64,000 nt of DNA from Flavobacteriaceae bacterium (GCA_003443635.1 CP031964.1:590321-654320); one strand, 5' to 3'. Shown: positions 8,011-17,695, counted from the first letter of the stretch. Notes: generated from the sequence alone by a model not told the origin. Program-made: numbers and translations.

Positions 8011-10233
8011 ATGAAAAAACTATTAATACTATTATCATTATGCTATACTTGCGTGTTATTTGCGCAAAAGCAAAGTAATGATGATATTAAGATAGGCTTA
8101 GTGTTAAGCGGAGGTGGAGCAAAAGGATTTGCACATATAGGAGTTTTAAAAGTAATTGATAGCTTAGGAATTAAAATTGATTATATCTCTGGGACAAGCA
8201 TGGGAGCTGTTGTTGGGGCATTATATGCCTCTGGATATTCAGGAAAACAGTTAGACTCTATTTTTTCAAGACTTACATTTAATGAGGTTGTAAATGATGA
8301 AGTACCTAGAGCTTCAAAAACATTTTATGAGCGAGATAATTCTGAGAGGCATGCAATTACACTTCCATTTGATAAGTTTAAAATACAACTACCTAGTGGT
8401 ATTTCTAAAGGACAAAATATATTTGATTTATTTACCAAATTAACTTTTCACGTTAACGAAATTAATGATTATGAGAAATTGCCAATTCCATTTTTTTGTA
8501 TTGCAACTAATGTAGAGACAGGAGTACAAGTAATTTTGGATAAAGGTATTTTGGCAGAATCAATTTCTGCGAGTAGTGCATTTCCATCCCTCTATCAGCC
8601 AATTATTATTGATGATATGGTGCTTATTGATGGAGGTGTTGCAAATAATTACCCTATAGAAGAGCTTAAAGCTAAAGGAATGGATGTAATTATTGGTATA
8701 GATGTGCAAGATGACTTAGCGAATAGAAATGATTTAAAAACTGGCCCAGATATTTTATTACAAATTAATAATTATAGAACGACCAGTGCTATGAAAAAAA
8801 AATCTAAACTCACAGATATTTATATCAGACCTGATATTACAGATTTTACAGTTGTATCTTTTGGAGATGGAAAAGAAATTATTGAGAAAGGAAGGTTAGC
8901 TGCAAACAAATCAATCGAACAATTAAAAAACTTACAGAAAACAAATCATAATTATATACCACCAACTTACATTAAACACCCAGATAGTATTAAAATAAAT
9001 AACATTACTATAGCTGGTAATAAAAACTATACGCGTTCTTATATTTTAGGAAAACTCAAAATTAAATCAGGAGAAAAAATAAGTTACAATGATTTTGAAA
9101 AAGGAGTAAGTAATATTGTTGCTACAGATAATTTTGAAAGTTTTTTATACGATTTTAAACCTGATGGAAATGGCTTTAAGCTTAATATAAAATTAAGGGA
9201 AAGTAAGTTTACCACGTTTTTAAAATTAGGGGCCCATTTTGATGATTTATATAAAAGCGGAGCTCTGGTAAATGTTACTAAAAATAGATTGTTATTTAAT
9301 AATGATGTAGCTACCTTAGATCTTGTTTTTGGAGATAATTTAAGGTATGATTTTGAATATTATATTGATAAAGGGTTTTATTGGAGCATTGGTTTAAAAT
9401 CTAGGTATAATGAGTTTGATAAGGGCGTAAATATCGATTTGTTTTCTGATAACATTCTTGCTCCAGGAATAAATCAATTAAATATAGATTTAAGTGATCA
9501 AACCAATCAAATATACTTGCAAACATTATTTAGAAAAGATTTTTCCTTAAAATTAGGAGCTGAGCATAAACGATTAAAAATCACATCTGAAACTTTTTTA
9601 AATAATCCAGATCCAAATATTACTGAAACGACTTTTGAAAATAGCGATTTTGTGAGTGTTTTTGGGAATTTAAAATTTGATACTTTAGATGATAAATTCT
9701 TTCCTAAAGAAGGTTTTTTATTTGATGGCGATTTTCATTTGTATTTGGCATCTTCAGATTTCAATAACAATTTTTCACAATTTTCTATTGCAAAAGCTAA
9801 TATTGCTTATGTAAAGAGTTTTGGCAGTAAATTAGCAGTAACAGTAGGTTCTGAAGGTGGTTTTAGAGTTGGAGAAGACTCTAACAGATCGTTAAGTTTT
9901 ATATTAGGAGGCTATGGTAATAACTTCATTAATAATTTCACATCATTTTATGGTTATGATTTTCTGTCTTTAAATGGTAATAGCTTTGTAAAGGGACTTA
10001 TTAATATCGACTATGAAATCTTTAATAAACATCATGTAAATGTTGCTGCTAATTATGCTAATGTAGAAGATGATCTTTTTAGTACTGGAGAGTGGTTTTC
10101 TGTGCCGGATTTTAGTGGTTATGCCTTAGGCTATGGTATTGAAACTCTTATTGGTCCAGTAGAATTTAAATTTACATGGTCTCCAGAGACTAAGCGAAGC
10201 GAATTGTTTTTTGCTGTAGGGTATTGGTTTTAA
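8011..10233 (+). CDS. Patatin-like phospholipase fused to POTRA and outer-membrane barrel
   Basis: 740-residue exported fusion. After a signal peptide (MKKLLILLSLCYTCVLFAQ) the patatin domain has the oxyanion motif GGGAKG near 33, the nucleophile motif GTSMG near 63 and the DGG catalytic aspartate near 210. A POTRA-like segment follows at about 325-395 (INNITIAGNKNYTRSYILGKL), and the C-terminal half is a 16-strand-type barrel related to the BamA/surface-antigen family, ending in an aromatic residue (FFAVGYWF). This is the PlpD type of type V-like autotransporter, in which the barrel holds or exports the lipase. It follows uvrC by 23 bases with no obvious promoter. Confidence 0.92.
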   Translation: MKKLLILLSLCYTCVLFAQKQSNDDIKIGLVLSGGGAKGFAHIGVLKVIDSLGIKIDYISGTSMGAVVGALYASGYSGKQLDSIFSRLTFNEVVNDEVPRASKTFYERDNSERHAITLPFDKFKIQLPSGISKGQNIFDLFTKLTFHVNEINDYEKLPIPFFCIATNVETGVQVILDKGILAESISASSAFPSLYQPIIIDDMVLIDGGVANNYPIEELKAKGMDVIIGIDVQDDLANRNDLKTGPDILLQINNYRTTSAMKKKSKLTDIYIRPDITDFTVVSFGDGKEIIEKGRLAANKSIEQLKNLQKTNHNYIPPTYIKHPDSIKINNITIAGNKNYTRSYILGKLKIKSGEKISYNDFEKGVSNIVATDNFESFLYDFKPDGNGFKLNIKLRESKFTTFLKLGAHFDDLYKSGALVNVTKNRLLFNNDVATLDLVFGDNLRYDFEYYIDKGFYWSIGLKSRYNEFDKGVNIDLFSDNILAPGINQLNIDLSDQTNQIYLQTLFRKDFSLKLGAEHKRLKITSETFLNNPDPNITETTFENSDFVSVFGNLKFDTLDDKFFPKEGFLFDGDFHLYLASSDFNNNFSQFSIAKANIAYVKSFGSKLAVTVGSEGGFRVGEDSNRSLSFILGGYGNNFINNFTSFYGYDFLSLNGNSFVKGLINIDYEIFNKHHVNVAANYANVEDDLFSTGEWFSVPDFSGYALGYGIETLIGPVEFKFTWSPETKRSELFFAVGYWF

Positions 10234-10280
10234 AAAACATCAATTTAAATAAATCGAAATTTTTCACGATATTTGTATTA

Positions 10281-10355
10281 AATGAATCTTATGAAACCAT
10301 TTTGGTCAGATTTATTAATATACCTTCATTATCTTATCAAGAGAAATCCTGAATA
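10281..10355 (+). CDS. Possible 24-residue micropeptide ahead of hmgA
   Basis: In the 207-base gap before hmgA there is a short ORF reading MNLMKPFWSDLLIYLHYLIK and four more residues. It has aromatic and hydrophobic content of a membrane peptide. A near-consensus -7 box (GATATTTG, 10268-10275) ends only 5 bases before its ATG, the same geometry as uvrC. It could be a leader peptide, a small membrane protein, or chance. No ribosome-binding site is expected in this phylum, so translation cannot be judged by eye. Confidence 0.25.
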
Positions 10356-10440
10356 AGCAGGCATTTTTATGTTTTTTTAAAACAGTTAAACAATAATCGA
10401 TTTAATTAATCAACGTTTAAACAGTAAAAACTAAAACACA

Positions 10441-11601
10441 ATGCCATTTTATCATAAATTAGGAGAAATTCCACATAAACGACATACTCAGTTTAAAAAA
10501 CCAGACGGTAGCTTGTATTCAGAACAAGTATTTGGTACTATAGGTTTTGATGGGATGTCAACCATAAGCTACCATGAGCAACGCCCAACGCAAGTAAAAT
10601 CTATAAATAAACAATATACTGTTGCTCCAAAAATTGCAAACGAAAATAATATACAATCGTATCGTTTTCATGGATTTCAGGTGTCACCAAAAAATGATTA
10701 TTTAGAAAGTAGAACCATAGTACTCACTAACAGTGATTGCCATATTATTTTGGCAGCGCCAAAAGCATCCACTAAAGATTATTTTTATAAGAATACAGAT
10801 GCAGACGAGTTAATTTTTGTTCATCGCGGTACAGGTAAGTTGAGAACACATTTAGGGAATCTTGATTTTAAATATGGAGATTATCTATTGATACCAAGAG
10901 GTGTTATTTATAAAATTGATTTCGATACAGAAGATAATCGACTTTTTATTGTAGAGTCTCAACGCCCTATATATACACCTAAACGTTATCGCAATTGGTT
11001 TGGACAGCTTATGGAAAATTCTCCATTTTGCGAGCGAGATATTCGCCGTCCTTATGAATTAGAAACTCATAATAAAACAGGAGATTTTTTAATAAAAGTT
11101 AAAAAGAAAGATGAGATCATTGATATGGTTTATGCGACGCATCCGTTTGATGTAATAGGATATGATGGATATAATTATCCATATGCATTCTCTATTCATG
11201 ATTTTGAGCCTATTACTGGTCGCATACATCAACCACCACCAGTGCATCAAACTTTTGAAACAGATGCTTTTGTAGTATGTAGTTTTGTGCCTCGTTTGTA
11301 TGATTATCACCCACTAAGTATTCCAGCACCTTATAATCACAGTAATATTGATAGTGATGAGGTAATTTACTATGTGGATGGAGACTTTATGAGTCGCAAC
11401 GATATTGATGCTGGACATATATCTTTACATCCAGCTGGCATACCACATGGTCCACACCCTGGAACAACAGAAAAAAGTATAGGACAAACTAAAACTGAAG
11501 AATTAGCAGTTATGGTTGATACATTTAAACCACTTATGGTAACAGAAGCCGCTATGCAAATAGCAGATGATGATTACTATAAATCTTGGGTAGAACACTA
11601 A
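10441..11601 (+). CDS. hmgA: Homogentisate 1,2-dioxygenase
   Basis: Iron(II) ring-cleaving enzyme of tyrosine/phenylalanine breakdown, converting homogentisate to maleylacetoacetate. The 386-residue protein is cupin-like. The N-terminal half shows the double-stranded beta-helix core (ELIFVHRGTGKLRTHLG, DYLLIPRGVIYKID). The C-terminal half carries the iron-site region HQPPPVHQTFETDAFVVC and the later histidine segment HPAGIPHGPHPG. It is slightly shorter than the mammalian enzyme (about 445), as usual in bacteroidetes. The next gene is hppD, which makes its substrate; the 114-base gap allows cotranscription. Secreted or regulatory features are not seen. Confidence 0.95.
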   Translation: MPFYHKLGEIPHKRHTQFKKPDGSLYSEQVFGTIGFDGMSTISYHEQRPTQVKSINKQYTVAPKIANENNIQSYRFHGFQVSPKNDYLESRTIVLTNSDCHIILAAPKASTKDYFYKNTDADELIFVHRGTGKLRTHLGNLDFKYGDYLLIPRGVIYKIDFDTEDNRLFIVESQRPIYTPKRYRNWFGQLMENSPFCERDIRRPYELETHNKTGDFLIKVKKKDEIIDMVYATHPFDVIGYDGYNYPYAFSIHDFEPITGRIHQPPPVHQTFETDAFVVCSFVPRLYDYHPLSIPAPYNHSNIDSDEVIYYVDGDFMSRNDIDAGHISLHPAGIPHGPHPGTTEKSIGQTKTEELAVMVDTFKPLMVTEAAMQIADDDYYKSWVEH

Positions 11602-11715
11602 AAAATAATTAAAAGTTATTTTCCGCTTTCATCCCCTCTCTTTTATTATAATTCAGAGAAAGTAGAAATATAAAACTTTAACAAATGCCTTAATCAAGGC
11701 TAAAAACAAAATACA

Positions 11716-12876
11716 ATGAGCAAAAATATAGAATCAGTAAACTACGGTTTAGAAAAAATATTTGAAGGAGCAGAAGATTTCCTTCCACTTTTAGGAACAG
11801 ATTATGTCGAGTTTTATGTCGGTAATGCCAAACAAGCAGCGCATTTTTACAAAACAGCATTCGGTTTTCAATCTTTGGCCTATTCAGGTTTAGAGACAGG
11901 AATAAAAGACAGAGCGAGCTATGTCTTAAAACAAGATAAGATTAGATTAGTACTAACTACACCATTAACAAGTAAATCACCTATAAACGATCATATTGTA
12001 AAACATGGAGATGGAGTAAAAGTTGTTGCACTTTGGGTAGAAGATGCCAGAAAAGCATATGAAGAAACTACTAAGCGAGGTGCCAAATCATATCTAGAAC
12101 CAGTTGTAGAAAAGGATGAACAAGGAGAGGTCGTAAAAGCAGGTATTTATACTTACGGAGAAACGGTACATATGTTCATTGAACGTAAAAACTATAATGG
12201 AATCTTTTTACCAGGATATCAAAAATGGGAATCTGATTATAATCCAGAACCTGTAGGACTAAAGTATATAGATCATATGGTAGGTAATGTAGGTTGGGGA
12301 GAGATGAATCAATGGGTAAATTGGTACGAAAAAGTAATGGGCTTTGTTAATTTTCTATCTTTTGATGACAAGCAAATCCATACAGAATACTCTGCATTGA
12401 TGAGTAAAGTAATGAGTAATGGTAATGGGCGAATTAAATTTCCTATAAATGAGCCTGCAGAAGCAGCTAAACGTTCTCAAATAGAAGAATATTTAGATTT
12501 TTATGAAGGCCCAGGTGTTCAGCATTTAGCAGTTGCTACAGATGATATTATAAAAACAGTAGCTCAACTTAAAGCAAGAGGGGTTGAATTTTTGCCACCG
12601 CCACCACAAGATTATTATGATAGTATTCCCGGACGTTTAGGAGCACACAAAGATATGATGAAAGAAGATATTAAAGAGCTTCAAAAGCTATCCATTTTAG
12701 TTGACGCAGATGAAGAAGGTTATTTGTTGCAAATTTTCACAAAACCTGTAGAAGATCGACCAACTTTATTTTTTGAAATCATCCAACGTATGGGAGCAAA
12801 AGGATTTGGAGCAGGTAATTTTAAAGCACTGTTTGAATCTATAGAGAGAGAACAGGCCAAAAGAGGAACTCTTTAA
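11716..12876 (+). CDS. hppD: 4-hydroxyphenylpyruvate dioxygenase
   Basis: Fe(II) enzyme converting 4-hydroxyphenylpyruvate to homogentisate, the substrate of the preceding hmgA product. It has two vicinal-oxygen-chelate domains. The C-terminal one holds the 2-His-1-Glu iron site: His in YIDHMVGNV (about residue 190), His in GVQHLAVATDD (about 271), and Glu in LFFEIIQRMGAKGFGAGNF (about 355). That last stretch also forms the C-terminal helix gating the active site. The 386-residue length is normal. Together with hmgA and the nearby tryptophan 2,3-dioxygenase it makes an aromatic amino acid catabolic block. Confidence 0.96.
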   Translation: MSKNIESVNYGLEKIFEGAEDFLPLLGTDYVEFYVGNAKQAAHFYKTAFGFQSLAYSGLETGIKDRASYVLKQDKIRLVLTTPLTSKSPINDHIVKHGDGVKVVALWVEDARKAYEETTKRGAKSYLEPVVEKDEQGEVVKAGIYTYGETVHMFIERKNYNGIFLPGYQKWESDYNPEPVGLKYIDHMVGNVGWGEMNQWVNWYEKVMGFVNFLSFDDKQIHTEYSALMSKVMSNGNGRIKFPINEPAEAAKRSQIEEYLDFYEGPGVQHLAVATDDIIKTVAQLKARGVEFLPPPPQDYYDSIPGRLGAHKDMMKEDIKELQKLSILVDADEEGYLLQIFTKPVEDRPTLFFEIIQRMGAKGFGAGNFKALFESIEREQAKRGTL

Positions 12877-12939
12877 TAAAGTTTAATAGGTTAACATAAA
12901 AACAACAGTTTTTACCTTCGATAAGTTTATGGTATTTAA

Positions 12940-12947
12940 TACTTTTG
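12940..12947 (+). promoter_or_regulatory. -7 box before DUF3108 gene
   Basis: TACTTTTG matches TAnnTTTG exactly, 40 bases upstream of the DUF3108 start. No clear -33 TTG is placed at 19-21 bases, so this is a candidate only. It would drive the DUF3108-TDO-M23-pgi run. Confidence 0.45.
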
Positions 12948-12987
12948 GAATAGTAATTGCGTTTTATAAAATTATATTACTAATACA

Positions 12988-13773
12988 ATGAGAAAAATAC
13001 TATTTATAATAACATTGCTTTTTGCATCTCAATTTCTGGTAGCCCAAAAACAAGAGCAGAGTGCGTTTAAAACTGGCGAATGGTTTAAGTTTAAAATGAG
13101 TTATAGCGGGTTCTTAAAAGCAGGAAATGCTACTTTAGAAGTCAAGGATTATGTATTGGATGGAAAACCAGTATATCATATAGTTGGTAACGGGTGGACA
13201 ACAGGAGCAGTAAGCTGGTTTTTTAAAGTAGAAGATTTATACGAAAGCTATTTTGATAAAGATTCAGGTTTGCCATATAAATTTATTCGAAAAATAAATG
13301 AAGGAGGGCATACAAAAGATATTGTAATAGACTTTGATCAAGAAAAACAGAAAGCTTATGTAAACAATCTTAAGTATCAAAAAAAGACTGTTGAAGATAC
13401 GAAACCTAATGTACAAGATATGGTTTCTGCATTTTATTATTTAAGAAATAATTATAATACCGAAAATATTAGAATAGGAGATGAAGTATCTCTTAATATG
13501 TTTTTTGATTCTGAAAATTATAATTTTAAGCTTCGGTTTTTAGGAAGAGAAACCTTGAGAACAAAGTTTGGGAAAGTAAAATGCTTAATGTTTAGACCTT
13601 TAGTATTGGCAGGGCGTGTATTTAAAGAAGAAGAAAGCTTAACTCTTTGGGTGAGTGCAGATAATAATAAGATACCTTTACGATTAAAAGCAGATTTAGC
13701 AGTAGGCTCTCTAAGAGCAGATTTAGCAGAATTCAAAGGACTTAAACATCCGTTTGAAATACAATTTGATTAA
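12988..13773 (+). CDS. DUF3108 domain-containing exported protein
   Basis: 261-residue protein with a signal peptide (MRKILFIITLLFASQFLVAQ). The rest is one beta-rich domain matching the DUF3108 pattern: GEWFKFKMSYSGFLKAGNATLEV near the N-terminus, SFYF/DLYESYFDKDSGLPYKF, and LTLWVSADNNKIPLRLKADLAVGSLRADL at the end. This is typical of periplasmic proteins of unknown, possibly lipid- or envelope-related, function. It lies 7 bases before the tryptophan 2,3-dioxygenase start, which suggests cotranscription rather than a functional link. No catalytic motif is evident. Confidence 0.85.
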   Translation: MRKILFIITLLFASQFLVAQKQEQSAFKTGEWFKFKMSYSGFLKAGNATLEVKDYVLDGKPVYHIVGNGWTTGAVSWFFKVEDLYESYFDKDSGLPYKFIRKINEGGHTKDIVIDFDQEKQKAYVNNLKYQKKTVEDTKPNVQDMVSAFYYLRNNYNTENIRIGDEVSLNMFFDSENYNFKLRFLGRETLRTKFGKVKCLMFRPLVLAGRVFKEEESLTLWVSADNNKIPLRLKADLAVGSLRADLAEFKGLKHPFEIQFD

Positions 13774-13780
13774 ATACAAT

Positions 13781-14713
13781 ATGTCGAACCAACAAAACTT
13801 TGATTCTATTCTTAACGCACTTGATGATAAGTATGATAAGATTAATCAAGATACCGAAACACACTTAGAAGGACTATTACATAGTAATCCTATTAATTAC
13901 TGGGATTATATACATACCGATGCTTTGTTAAGCCTTCAAATACAACGTACAACATTGCCTGACGAAATGGTGTTTATTATGTACCATCAAGTCAATGAGC
14001 TATTGTTTAAAATGATTCTTTGGGAAATTGATCAGATAGCTACAAAAGAATTAGTTGATGCAGCGTTCTTTTCAACAAAACTAATGCGAATTAGCCGTTA
14101 TTTTGATATGCTAACGTCATCTTTCAACATTATGAAAGATGGGATGGATGTAGAGCAGTATAATAAATTTAGAAAAACATTAACGCCAGCTAGTGGTTTT
14201 CAAAGCGCACAATATCGAAAGATTGAATTCGCATCAACAGAACTCATTAATTTAATTGACAATCGCTTTAGAGAAACCATAGACAGAAATACACCTTACG
14301 AACACGCTTTTGACCATTTATATTGGCAAGCAGCAGGTAAAGATTATAAAACTGGAGAAAAAAGTTATTTATTAATGGCTTTTGAAGAGAAATACAAAGA
14401 GGAATTTATTAGATTTACGAAATTTTATAATACTCATAACCTTTGGACAAAGTTTAAAACCTTACCAAAAGAAGTTAGAGAAGATAAAACTTTAGTAACG
14501 GCGATGCGTCATTACGACCATACAGTTAACATAAAATGGGTAATGGCACATTATAATACTGCTAATCATTATTTAAATATTGGCGGTAAAACAGCTGAAG
14601 CTACAGGGGGTAGTGAATGGGTGAAGTATATGCATCCAAAATATCAAAAAAGAATATTTTTTCCAGACTTATGGACAGAACAAGAATTACAACATTGGGG
14701 AGAAAATTTATAA
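13781..14713 (+). CDS. kynA: Tryptophan 2,3-dioxygenase
   Basis: Heme enzyme opening the indole ring of tryptophan to N-formylkynurenine. The family segments are visible: NYWDYIHTDALLSLQ near the N-terminus, FIMYHQVNELLFKMILWEI (distal heme-pocket helix), TPASGFQSAQYRKIE, and VMAHYNTANHYLNIGGKTAEATGGSEW carrying the proximal heme region near the C-terminus. I chose ATG at 13781 (310 codons), 7 bases after the DUF3108 stop; the ATG at 13754 would lie inside the preceding gene and adds residues unlike the family. No other kynurenine-pathway gene is in the window. The last 43 bases overlap the next gene. Confidence 0.94.
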   Translation: MSNQQNFDSILNALDDKYDKINQDTETHLEGLLHSNPINYWDYIHTDALLSLQIQRTTLPDEMVFIMYHQVNELLFKMILWEIDQIATKELVDAAFFSTKLMRISRYFDMLTSSFNIMKDGMDVEQYNKFRKTLTPASGFQSAQYRKIEFASTELINLIDNRFRETIDRNTPYEHAFDHLYWQAAGKDYKTGEKSYLLMAFEEKYKEEFIRFTKFYNTHNLWTKFKTLPKEVREDKTLVTAMRHYDHTVNIKWVMAHYNTANHYLNIGGKTAEATGGSEWVKYMHPKYQKRIFFPDLWTEQELQHWGENL

Positions 14714-16005
14714 TAACTTTATTAGTTATAATAACTTTTGCTAGTTGCGGAAAAGAATCACAAGTTGAAGAAGTGATTGATGAAGTAGCAATTGTTGAAC
14801 CCCCAAAAGATATTTATGAATTTGGCTTTAATTTAAATGACTATACAGTAGTTAGAGATACTGTAAAAAGAGGAGATACCTTTGGAGTTATAATGGAACG
14901 TAACAGAATTGGTTATCCAAAAATCTACAACATAGTTGAAAAAGCAAAAGACAGTTTCGATATTCGTAAACTTCAAGTAGGAAAGCCCTATACCTTGTTA
15001 TGTTCAAAAGATTCATTGCAAGAACCGCAGAGCTTTATTTATCAAAAAAATAAGGAAGAATATGTAGTAATAAACTTTAAAGATTCTATCCATGCGTATA
15101 ACGAGCGAAAACCAATTAAGTATGTCGAAAAAACAGCGTCAGGTATTATTGCAAAAGGCGATGGGATTTCAATAACATTAGGTAAATTAGGATTAAGCCA
15201 AGTGTTAACCAATAAAATGGCGGATAATATTTATGCTTGGACCATAGATTTTAATCGTTTACAACCAGGTGACCGTTTTAAAGTGATTTATATAGATAAA
15301 TATATAAACGATAGTGTTTACGCAGGTGTTCATGATGTTAAAGCTGCGTATTTTGAACATAATAAAGAGTCATTTTACGCTTTTGGTTTTGAAGCTGATA
15401 CTATTACAGGAATTGTTGATTATTTTGACGAAGATGCAAAAAACTTAAGACGTGCATTTTTAAAAGCACCTCTTAAATTTAGTCGTATCTCTTCTCGATA
15501 TAACTTAAGAAGGCGTATAGCACATTACGGATATCGTGTTAAAGCACATAGAGGCACTGACTTTGCTGCACCAAATGGCACACCAATTCTAGCAACAGCT
15601 AACGGAAGAGTTACTAAATCTAGTTATACAAGAGGAAATGGTAAATATGTTAAAATTAGGCATAATGCCACTTATGAAACACAGTACCTTCATATGTCTA
15701 GAAGAGCTGCTAAAGTTGGACAATTTGTAAAGCAAGGTGATGTAATTGGTTATGTAGGAAATACAGGGAGTTCAGCAGGAAATCATGTGTGTTACCGTTT
15801 TTGGAAAAATGGCAGGCAAGTCGATCCATTTAAAGAAGAATTACCAGAAGCAGAACCTATTGCAGAAGATTTAAAACTCAAATACCTAGAATTCATTAAG
15901 CCTATAAAAGAGCAATTAGATAATGTTAAATTTAAAGACGTTACTGAAAACGATATATTAGAGCAACAACTAAATGAGAACTTAATTACGAAAATAGACA
16001 ATTAA
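14671..16005 (+). CDS. M23-family peptidoglycan metallopeptidase, lipoprotein
   Basis: Predicted envelope peptidase that cuts peptidoglycan crosslinks. From ATG at 14671 the N-terminus is a basic stretch, a hydrophobic run and a lipobox (FIITLLVIITFASC, Cys near residue 26). A LysM/OapA-like middle region (VVRDTVKRGDTFGVIMERN) precedes the M23 domain: HRGTDFAAPNGTPILATANGRV holds the HxxxD zinc ligands and YLHMSR the catalytic His. The usual terminal HxH appears as NHVCYRFW, with Cys in place of the second His, a zinc ligand in LytM. The chosen start overlaps tryptophan dioxygenase by 43 bases in another frame; TTG at 14695 is an alternative that still keeps the signal. Confidence 0.85.
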   Translation: MDRTRITTLGRKFIITLLVIITFASCGKESQVEEVIDEVAIVEPPKDIYEFGFNLNDYTVVRDTVKRGDTFGVIMERNRIGYPKIYNIVEKAKDSFDIRKLQVGKPYTLLCSKDSLQEPQSFIYQKNKEEYVVINFKDSIHAYNERKPIKYVEKTASGIIAKGDGISITLGKLGLSQVLTNKMADNIYAWTIDFNRLQPGDRFKVIYIDKYINDSVYAGVHDVKAAYFEHNKESFYAFGFEADTITGIVDYFDEDAKNLRRAFLKAPLKFSRISSRYNLRRRIAHYGYRVKAHRGTDFAAPNGTPILATANGRVTKSSYTRGNGKYVKIRHNATYETQYLHMSRRAAKVGQFVKQGDVIGYVGNTGSSAGNHVCYRFWKNGRQVDPFKEELPEAEPIAEDLKLKYLEFIKPIKEQLDNVKFKDVTENDILEQQLNENLITKIDN

Positions 16006-16008
16006 GTT

Positions 16009-17655
16009 ATGAGCCTTCCCAAAATAAATCCAACCCAAACCAAGGCTTGGAAAAAACTTCAAGAACACTACTCTTCTGTAAAAGATGTTCATATGAAAGA
16101 TTTATTTGCTCAGGATACTGAAAGAGCAAATAAATTCACAATACAGTGGGAAGATTTTTATGTAGATGTTTCAAAAAACAGAATTACCGATGAGACACTT
16201 CAATATTTATTAGGATTAATTGAAGAAGTCAAACTCAAAGATGCAATTGAGAGTTACTTTTCTGGTGCAAAAATTAATGAAACTGAAGATAGAGCAGTTT
16301 TACATACCGCACTTAGAGCCCCTAAAATTTCTAAAGTATATGTAGATGGTGCAAATATAATTCCTGAAATATCTGCTGTAAAAGAGAAAGTAAAAACTTT
16401 TTCTGAAGAGATTATAAATGGAGAGAGAAAAGGATATACAGGGAAACCATTTAAAACCATAGTTAATATTGGTGTTGGAGGCTCAGATCTAGGACCGGCA
16501 ATGGTAGTTGATGCACTTCAGTATTATAAAAATCATCTAACAACATATTTTGTAAGTAATGTAGATGGAGATCACGTTAGTGAAATAATTCAGAAACTGG
16601 ACCCGGAAACCACGCTTTTTATAGTTGTTTCTAAATCGTTTACAACTCAAGAAACTCTATCTAATGCTAATACCCTGCGAAGTTGGTTTTTAAAATTAAC
16701 AAATGCTGATGCTATTGCAAAACACTTTGTAGCAGTCTCAACTAATATTGAAAAAGTAAAGGCGTTTGGAATAAACGAAAATGCCATTTTCCCAATGTGG
16801 GACTGGGTGGGAGGGCGTTTTTCGCTCTGGAGTGCAGTAGGATTATCTATTAGTTTATCGGTTGGATATGATCATTTCGAGAGTTTATTAGAAGGAGCTC
16901 ATAAAATGGATATACATTTTAAAGAAACCCCTTTTAGTAATAATATACCAGTTATATTAGGGCTTTTAGGAGTTTGGTATAACAATTTTTTTAATGCAGA
17001 AAGTGAAGTTGTAATACCCTATTCTCAATACTTAAATCAGTTTGTAACCTATTTGCAACAAACTTCGATGGAGAGTAATGGTAAGCGTATGGATAGAAAT
17101 GGAAATCTAATAGATTATCAAACAGGAGCTTTAATGTGGGGAGAAACAGGAACAAATTCTCAACATGCATTTTTTCAATTAATACATCAAGGGACAAAAT
17201 TAGTGCCAGCAGATTTTATTGGATTTGCTAAATCACTTCATAATAATCAAGAACATCAAAATAAATTAATTTCAAATTTTTTAGCTCAGACAGAAGCTTT
17301 ATTAAATGGAAAAACAGAAGCTGAGGTTTTAACAGAGTTGGAATTAAGAGATGTCTCAAAACTAGATATTAAGAAACTACTTCCTTTTAAAGTTTTTGAA
17401 GGAAACAAACCAACAAATACTATATTTATTAAAAAACTAACCCCAGAAAGTTTAGGAAAATTAATCGCTTTATATGAGCACAAAATTTTTGTGCAAGGAG
17501 TTATTTGGAATATCTTTAGTTTTGATCAGTTTGGTGTTGAACTTGGAAAGCAACTAGCTTGTAATATTCTTCAAGAATTTGAAGATGTACCTTCAGCAAA
17601 ACCTCATAATACTTCTACTTTAAACAGTATTAAACACTTTAAAGATTTCTCTTAA
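16009..17655 (+). CDS. pgi: Glucose-6-phosphate isomerase
   Basis: Cytoplasmic glycolytic enzyme interconverting glucose-6-phosphate and fructose-6-phosphate. The 548-residue protein shows both family signatures: NIGVGGSDLGPAMV near 152, VSKSFTTQETLSNA near 208, DWVGGRFSLWSAVGLS near 265 and the C-terminal signature GKQLACNILQEF. The catalytic Glu lies in QTSMESNGKRMDR. The start is 3 bases after the M23 stop, so the two are cotranscribed, although functions are unrelated. Confidence 0.97.
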   Translation: MSLPKINPTQTKAWKKLQEHYSSVKDVHMKDLFAQDTERANKFTIQWEDFYVDVSKNRITDETLQYLLGLIEEVKLKDAIESYFSGAKINETEDRAVLHTALRAPKISKVYVDGANIIPEISAVKEKVKTFSEEIINGERKGYTGKPFKTIVNIGVGGSDLGPAMVVDALQYYKNHLTTYFVSNVDGDHVSEIIQKLDPETTLFIVVSKSFTTQETLSNANTLRSWFLKLTNADAIAKHFVAVSTNIEKVKAFGINENAIFPMWDWVGGRFSLWSAVGLSISLSVGYDHFESLLEGAHKMDIHFKETPFSNNIPVILGLLGVWYNNFFNAESEVVIPYSQYLNQFVTYLQQTSMESNGKRMDRNGNLIDYQTGALMWGETGTNSQHAFFQLIHQGTKLVPADFIGFAKSLHNNQEHQNKLISNFLAQTEALLNGKTEAEVLTELELRDVSKLDIKKLLPFKVFEGNKPTNTIFIKKLTPESLGKLIALYEHKIFVQGVIWNIFSFDQFGVELGKQLACNILQEFEDVPSAKPHNTSTLNSIKHFKDFS

Positions 17656-17695
17656 GCATAGAGAATGATCTTACTATTAATATTGAATTAATTAG

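Noticed and set aside
11687..11700. Hairpin GCCTTAATCAAGGC before hppD
   Set aside because: Only a 5-bp stem with a 4-base loop and no T-run; too small to call a terminator or riboswitch.
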